A stretch of 49,287 nt of DNA from Prochloraceae cyanobacterium PL24a_bin.78 (lineage in GTDB: Bacteria; Cyanobacteriota; Cyanobacteriia; Cyanobacteriales; JANQIW01). The translations under genes were made by a program, and so were the position numbers. The notes beneath the pieces were generated by a model. The model saw only the letters and a program-made list of their open reading frames with translations, did not search any database and had not been told where the DNA came from. Shown here piece by piece: positions 46,020 to 49,287 of the stretch. The stretch covers positions 1-49,287 of the forward strand of contig JANQIW010000010.1 of the NCBI GenBank assembly GCA_028281945.1. The letters are read 5' to 3'. Each line of letters opens with the position of its first letter. The stretch's first letter is position 1.

Positions 46020-48344
46020 TTAAACTTCCTGATTCTTAACTTTTATAGGACGAACAATTTTAAAGGAAAACAAAACTCCTGCCATCACTAAAGCTAGAAT
46101 CACAATCCAAGTGAGAGAAGACATAGGATGTTGGGAAAAAGTAGCGATTTGATAATAAAGAGTAGCTGCAAAATAGGCTAATCCAGTAGTCCAACAAGCA
46201 GCAAATATGGTCCAACCAAGGTTTGTTTCTCGATAAATAGCACCAGTCGCCGAGACACAAGGGAAATACAATAACACGAAAAGCAAATAAGCAAAAGCAG
46301 CTGCTTTCCCATCAAAACGTTTCACCATCGCTCCAAAAGTACCCACGGTAATTTCTTGCTCTTCTGCGGCTATATCGTGATTTTCAGTATTACCAATATT
46401 TAAACCCAAAGGATCCATTAGTTGCCCCGGAACTTCTGCTAAGTTGGCTGGTATGGTAGCTAATGCTTCTCCCATGGATTTCCAAAAGTTGTATTGAGCT
46501 TCTGTTTCTTCTACCTCAGGATTTTCTTCTTTACTTAGTTGCCCATAAACGGAATCCAGTGTGCCTACCATTGCTTCTTTGGCAAAAACTCCTGTAAATA
46601 TACCTACTGTGGCTGGCCAGTTTTCTTTTTCAATACCCATGGGTGAAAATAATGGTGTAAAGGTTTTACTGACTCCACTTAATACGGAATTCTCACTATC
46701 GTGATTACCAAATGAACCGTCTACCCCAATAGAGTTTAACATCCCTAAAATCATTACCATGATGATGATAACTTTTCCTGCTTTTAAGAGAAATGCTTTG
46801 AGGCGATCCCATGTTCTAAATAAAACACCTTTGAATCGAGGTAGATGATAAGGAGGTAATTCCATGACAAAATGACTGGGTTCTCCTTTAAGAAGGGTAT
46901 TTTTTAGTACTACTCCTGTGAGTATTGCTGCTAAAATTCCTAGAAGATATAATCCAAAAACAATATTTTGCCCCCCTACTGGGAAAAATGCTGCTGCAAA
47001 TAAGGCATATACTGGAAGTCTTGCTCCACAGGACATGAATGGATTCATCATGATTGTCATTAGTCGATCGCGGGGATTTTCTAAAGTTCGTGCTGCCATA
47101 ATTGCTGGTACATTACAGCCAAAGCCTACCAACATGGGCACAAAAGACTTGCCAGGAAGCCCAACAAAACGCATTAAACGATCCATGACAAAGGCTGCTC
47201 TAGCCATATAACCTGAATCTTCCAAGATGGAGAGAAACAGAAACATCAATCCGATCACTGGAATAAAAGTGGCAACTGTTTGGATACCTCCTCCTGCGCC
47301 ATCTGCTAATAATGCGATTAACCATCCAGGGGCATTGATTTGGGAGAGTAAATTGGTAGTTCCATCGATAAAGATTGTTCCTGCTCCAATATCGAAAAAG
47401 TCAATAAATGCAGCACTGATATTGATGGAGAATAGGAACATCAAATACATCACCCCTAAAAATATGGGCAAGCCTAGCCAGCGATTGAGAATTATTCCAT
47501 CGATTTGGTCAGAAACATTATGACTAACTGCGCCTACTCGTTGTGTTGCTCCTTCTGTAATTTTTTGAATAAAGCCATAACGACTGTCAGCAATGAGAAT
47601 ATCAAGATCTTCTCCTAGGGTTTTATGTATGTTGCGGCGATGTTTGACTACTAGTTTTAGTAATTCTTCTCCATGCAATTCTGGACAATCTCGATCTTCG
47701 TATTGGAGTAAATTTACCGCTACCCAACGAGGTTCTACTACTCTACTTGTAGTATTTTCTGTTATATAAGCTTCTATCTCTGTTAGTGCTTGCTCTATAA
47801 CGTGAGGATAAGGGATATATCCTTGTATTTTAGTTATATTTTTAACTAACGTGTCAATTACATTAACTAAATCTTTTACTCCCTCTTCTTTGGCTGCATT
47901 CATTGGTACGATAGGACAGCCCAATCTTTCTTTAAGTAATTGTGGATTAACTTGTATGCCTCTTTTTTTGGCAATATCCATCATATTGAGGACGATTACC
48001 ATTGGCAAGTGCATTTCCATCAGTTGGGTAGTTAAATAAAGATTTCTTTCTAAATTAGATCCATCAATGATATTGACGATTAAATCTGCTTCTCCAGATA
48101 ACAGATAGTCACGTGCCACTATTTCATCCATTCCTGTCTCGTTGTCTTCTACATCGAGGGAATAAACTCCTGGTAAATCTACTACTGTAATCTGATATCC
48201 ATTATGTTTAAATTGACCTTCTTTACGATCAACTGTTACTCCAGGCCAGTTTCCGGTGCGTTGATTAGAACCTGTTAGAGCATTGAATAAAGTGGTTTTA
48301 CCACAGTTAGGGTTGCCAATTAAGGCTAAAATCGGTTTTAACAT
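46020..48344 (-). CDS. feoB: Ferrous iron transport protein B
   Basis: 774 residues. N-terminal GTPase: G1 GNPNCGKTT (10-18), G3 DLPG, G4 NMMD (about 120); then the helical GDI region and polytopic membrane part with the two Gate motifs, including GFGCNVPAIMAAR (Cys-containing, about 407-419). Fe2+ uptake. The start follows AGGAAAAAA. It is coupled in order with feoA, 54 bp downstream. Confidence 0.95.
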   Translation of the reverse strand: MLKPILALIGNPNCGKTTLFNALTGSNQRTGNWPGVTVDRKEGQFKHNGYQITVVDLPGVYSLDVEDNETGMDEIVARDYLLSGEADLIVNIIDGSNLERNLYLTTQLMEMHLPMVIVLNMMDIAKKRGIQVNPQLLKERLGCPIVPMNAAKEEGVKDLVNVIDTLVKNITKIQGYIPYPHVIEQALTEIEAYITENTTSRVVEPRWVAVNLLQYEDRDCPELHGEELLKLVVKHRRNIHKTLGEDLDILIADSRYGFIQKITEGATQRVGAVSHNVSDQIDGIILNRWLGLPIFLGVMYLMFLFSINISAAFIDFFDIGAGTIFIDGTTNLLSQINAPGWLIALLADGAGGGIQTVATFIPVIGLMFLFLSILEDSGYMARAAFVMDRLMRFVGLPGKSFVPMLVGFGCNVPAIMAARTLENPRDRLMTIMMNPFMSCGARLPVYALFAAAFFPVGGQNIVFGLYLLGILAAILTGVVLKNTLLKGEPSHFVMELPPYHLPRFKGVLFRTWDRLKAFLLKAGKVIIIMVMILGMLNSIGVDGSFGNHDSENSVLSGVSKTFTPLFSPMGIEKENWPATVGIFTGVFAKEAMVGTLDSVYGQLSKEENPEVEETEAQYNFWKSMGEALATIPANLAEVPGQLMDPLGLNIGNTENHDIAAEEQEITVGTFGAMVKRFDGKAAAFAYLLFVLLYFPCVSATGAIYRETNLGWTIFAACWTTGLAYFAATLYYQIATFSQHPMSSLTWIVILALVMAGVLFSFKIVRPIKVKNQEV

Positions 48345-48398
48345 AGTTTTTTTCCTAAAATTTAGGTTATTTATGATTAATTAGGATTCAATTAAAGC

Positions 48399-49052
48399 TT
48401 ATTTTTCATCATCTTCTCCAATTTCTTCTACTACTAGAGCATCTGCTTCTTGTTTACGAAGACTTAAATTAAATCCACGAACATTAATTTCAATGGGATC
48501 TCCAAAAGGTGCTATGCGAATAATGGTAAATTCTGTGCCTGGTGTCAGTCCCATAGAAAGTAATTTCCCTTTATAACCTCGTCTTGTTTTATCATAACCG
48601 ACTATTTTTCCTATACTTCCTTCATTCATCTCTTTTAAAGAAGTTTTTATATTTGCTGCCATATCTTCTATTTCCTTTTGATTTGTTAATAATTCATTGC
48701 TAACCATTATTTTGGTAGCTATTTCAGCCCCTAATGCGATTCGAGTATCACCAACAGAAATCATTACGGATCCAGTTGTTTGAGATGTCACTACCTTAAT
48801 TTGAGACCGAGGTTTTAATCCCATTGCTAATAGTCGGTTGATTCCTCCTTTATCCCGAAAGCCTACTATCCAAACAGTGGATCCTACTGATGCTTGAGAT
48901 AAAGGATAAGAGGAACTAGAGGATAATTCTTTGGGCAGTCCATTTCCTTCTTGTTGCTGCATTTCAGAAGTCCCACCTAGATAAATAAACTTCCAATTAT
49001 CCCCATTTTTGCCTTTGTCATCTTCATTATTTGGCTCTAGTTTCCAATCCAT
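48399..49052 (-). CDS. feoA: FeoA protein with two FeoA domains
   Basis: 217 residues, roughly twice a normal 75-85-residue FeoA. Two SH3-like FeoA modules are visible: about 55-125 (VGSTVWIVGFRDKGGINRLLAMGLKPRSQI) and about 140-212 (GSIGKIVGYDKTRRGYKGKLLSMGLTPGTE). FeoA modulates FeoB. The N-terminal 45 residues are Ser/Asn-rich and variable. AAGGAAAA precedes the start. Confidence 0.92.
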   Translation of the reverse strand: MDWKLEPNNEDDKGKNGDNWKFIYLGGTSEMQQQEGNGLPKELSSSSSYPLSQASVGSTVWIVGFRDKGGINRLLAMGLKPRSQIKVVTSQTTGSVMISVGDTRIALGAEIATKIMVSNELLTNQKEIEDMAANIKTSLKEMNEGSIGKIVGYDKTRRGYKGKLLSMGLTPGTEFTIIRIAPFGDPIEINVRGFNLSLRKQEADALVVEEIGEDDEK

Positions 49053-49287
49053 CTTTAATTTTCCTTAATTAATAGTTATTTTCAATAATTCTTGACTTTT
49101 AGTTCCTTTTATTATTAACTTTTATTGATTGTATTAAGTTCAAAACAAAAAACTTACAAGTCTTTTTGAGAATTCTGGTTAAACAACCAATTAGTTGTTT
49201 AAATTTTAGCTATCCTATTAATGATTATTTTTAGCATTTAGAATTAAAGAAATCACCTTTTTTTAATTATTTTTTAAGAAATTTGCT
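49053..49287. other. feo operon upstream region (cut by window end)
   Basis: Contains a 24-bp near-perfect palindrome (49179-49202) with 9-bp arms TTAAACAAC/GTTGTTTAA, and an AATGATTATTTTTAGCATT stretch (from about 49219) weakly resembling a Fur box. Gene-free. Confidence 0.5.
49179..49202. promoter_or_regulatory. Palindrome upstream of feoA
   Basis: Arms TTAAACAAC and GTTGTTTAA are exact complements around CAATTA. It lies 127-150 bp before the feoA start. A dimeric regulator could bind here; which one is unknown. Confidence 0.45.

Noticed and set aside
49219..49237. Fur box before feoA
   Set aside because: Only the left half, AATGATTAT, resembles the consensus; too weak to call.

Overview
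The window is a stretch of an AT-rich cyanobacterial chromosome. Direct markers are photosystem I subunit PsaK, a Tic22-family protein, a GUN4 domain, a COP23-type exported protein, a PatD-like protein, HemB, and short CGATCG-containing motifs including one HIP1 octamer. The small, mostly unicellular-type gene set and low GC suggest a Geminocystis/Cyanobacterium-like organism, but that is inference. I see no transposase, phage gene or CRISPR array.

Layout. 0-10.7 kb: alr, convergent psaK, a CHAD protein, a Ca2+-type P-type ATPase, a STAS protein, recF, a REC-GGDEF response regulator and a radical SAM/SPASM protein. 11.1-15.3 kb: two large secreted-type RTX calcium-binding proteins with C-terminal dockerin-like repeats; the second contains 489-bp tandem duplications. 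15.4-20 kb: a SemiSWEET, rplU-rpmA with an unusually long structured spacer, the bifunctional Rel protein and a PatD-like protein. 20.1-22.1 kb: a chorismatase (FkbO/Hyg5/XanB2 family) joined with zero spacing to a luciferase-like flavin monooxygenase, the best candidate for an undescribed small metabolic pathway. 22.6-29.4 kb: a double-ATPase peptide-type ABC protein, COP23, a haloacetate-dehalogenase-like hydrolase, a glycosyltransferase followed by a truncated polysaccharide pyruvyl transferase, dtd and hemB. 29.5-36.4 kb: a Ser/Thr kinase-GUN4 fusion, a 1.36-kb gene-free stretch, a GNAT, then the minus-strand run Tic22-prmC-Sua5-histidine-kinase-like, and tRNA-Pro(TGG). 36.5-42.1 kb: a second GNAT, two alpha/beta hydrolases, two small cyanobacterial proteins, and an uncharacterised protein coupled to a PIN-domain nuclease. 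42.1-49.1 kb: metal homeostasis, with a Zur-type znuA-znuC-znuB operon and feoA-feoB-feoC, separated by a GlcG/HbpS-like protein.

How it works together. The right end handles zinc and ferrous iron uptake, with a perfect Zur/Fur-like palindrome before znuA and a separate strong palindrome before feoA. Heme/chlorophyll-related functions (HemB, GUN4 kinase, HbpS-like) are scattered nearby. Non-coding space contains recurring CTCCCATT-type tracts, a diverged approximately 43-bp dispersed repeat next to some of them, an approximately 82-bp inverted-repeat element and REP-like palindromes. All functional calls come from reading motifs; no database search was run.
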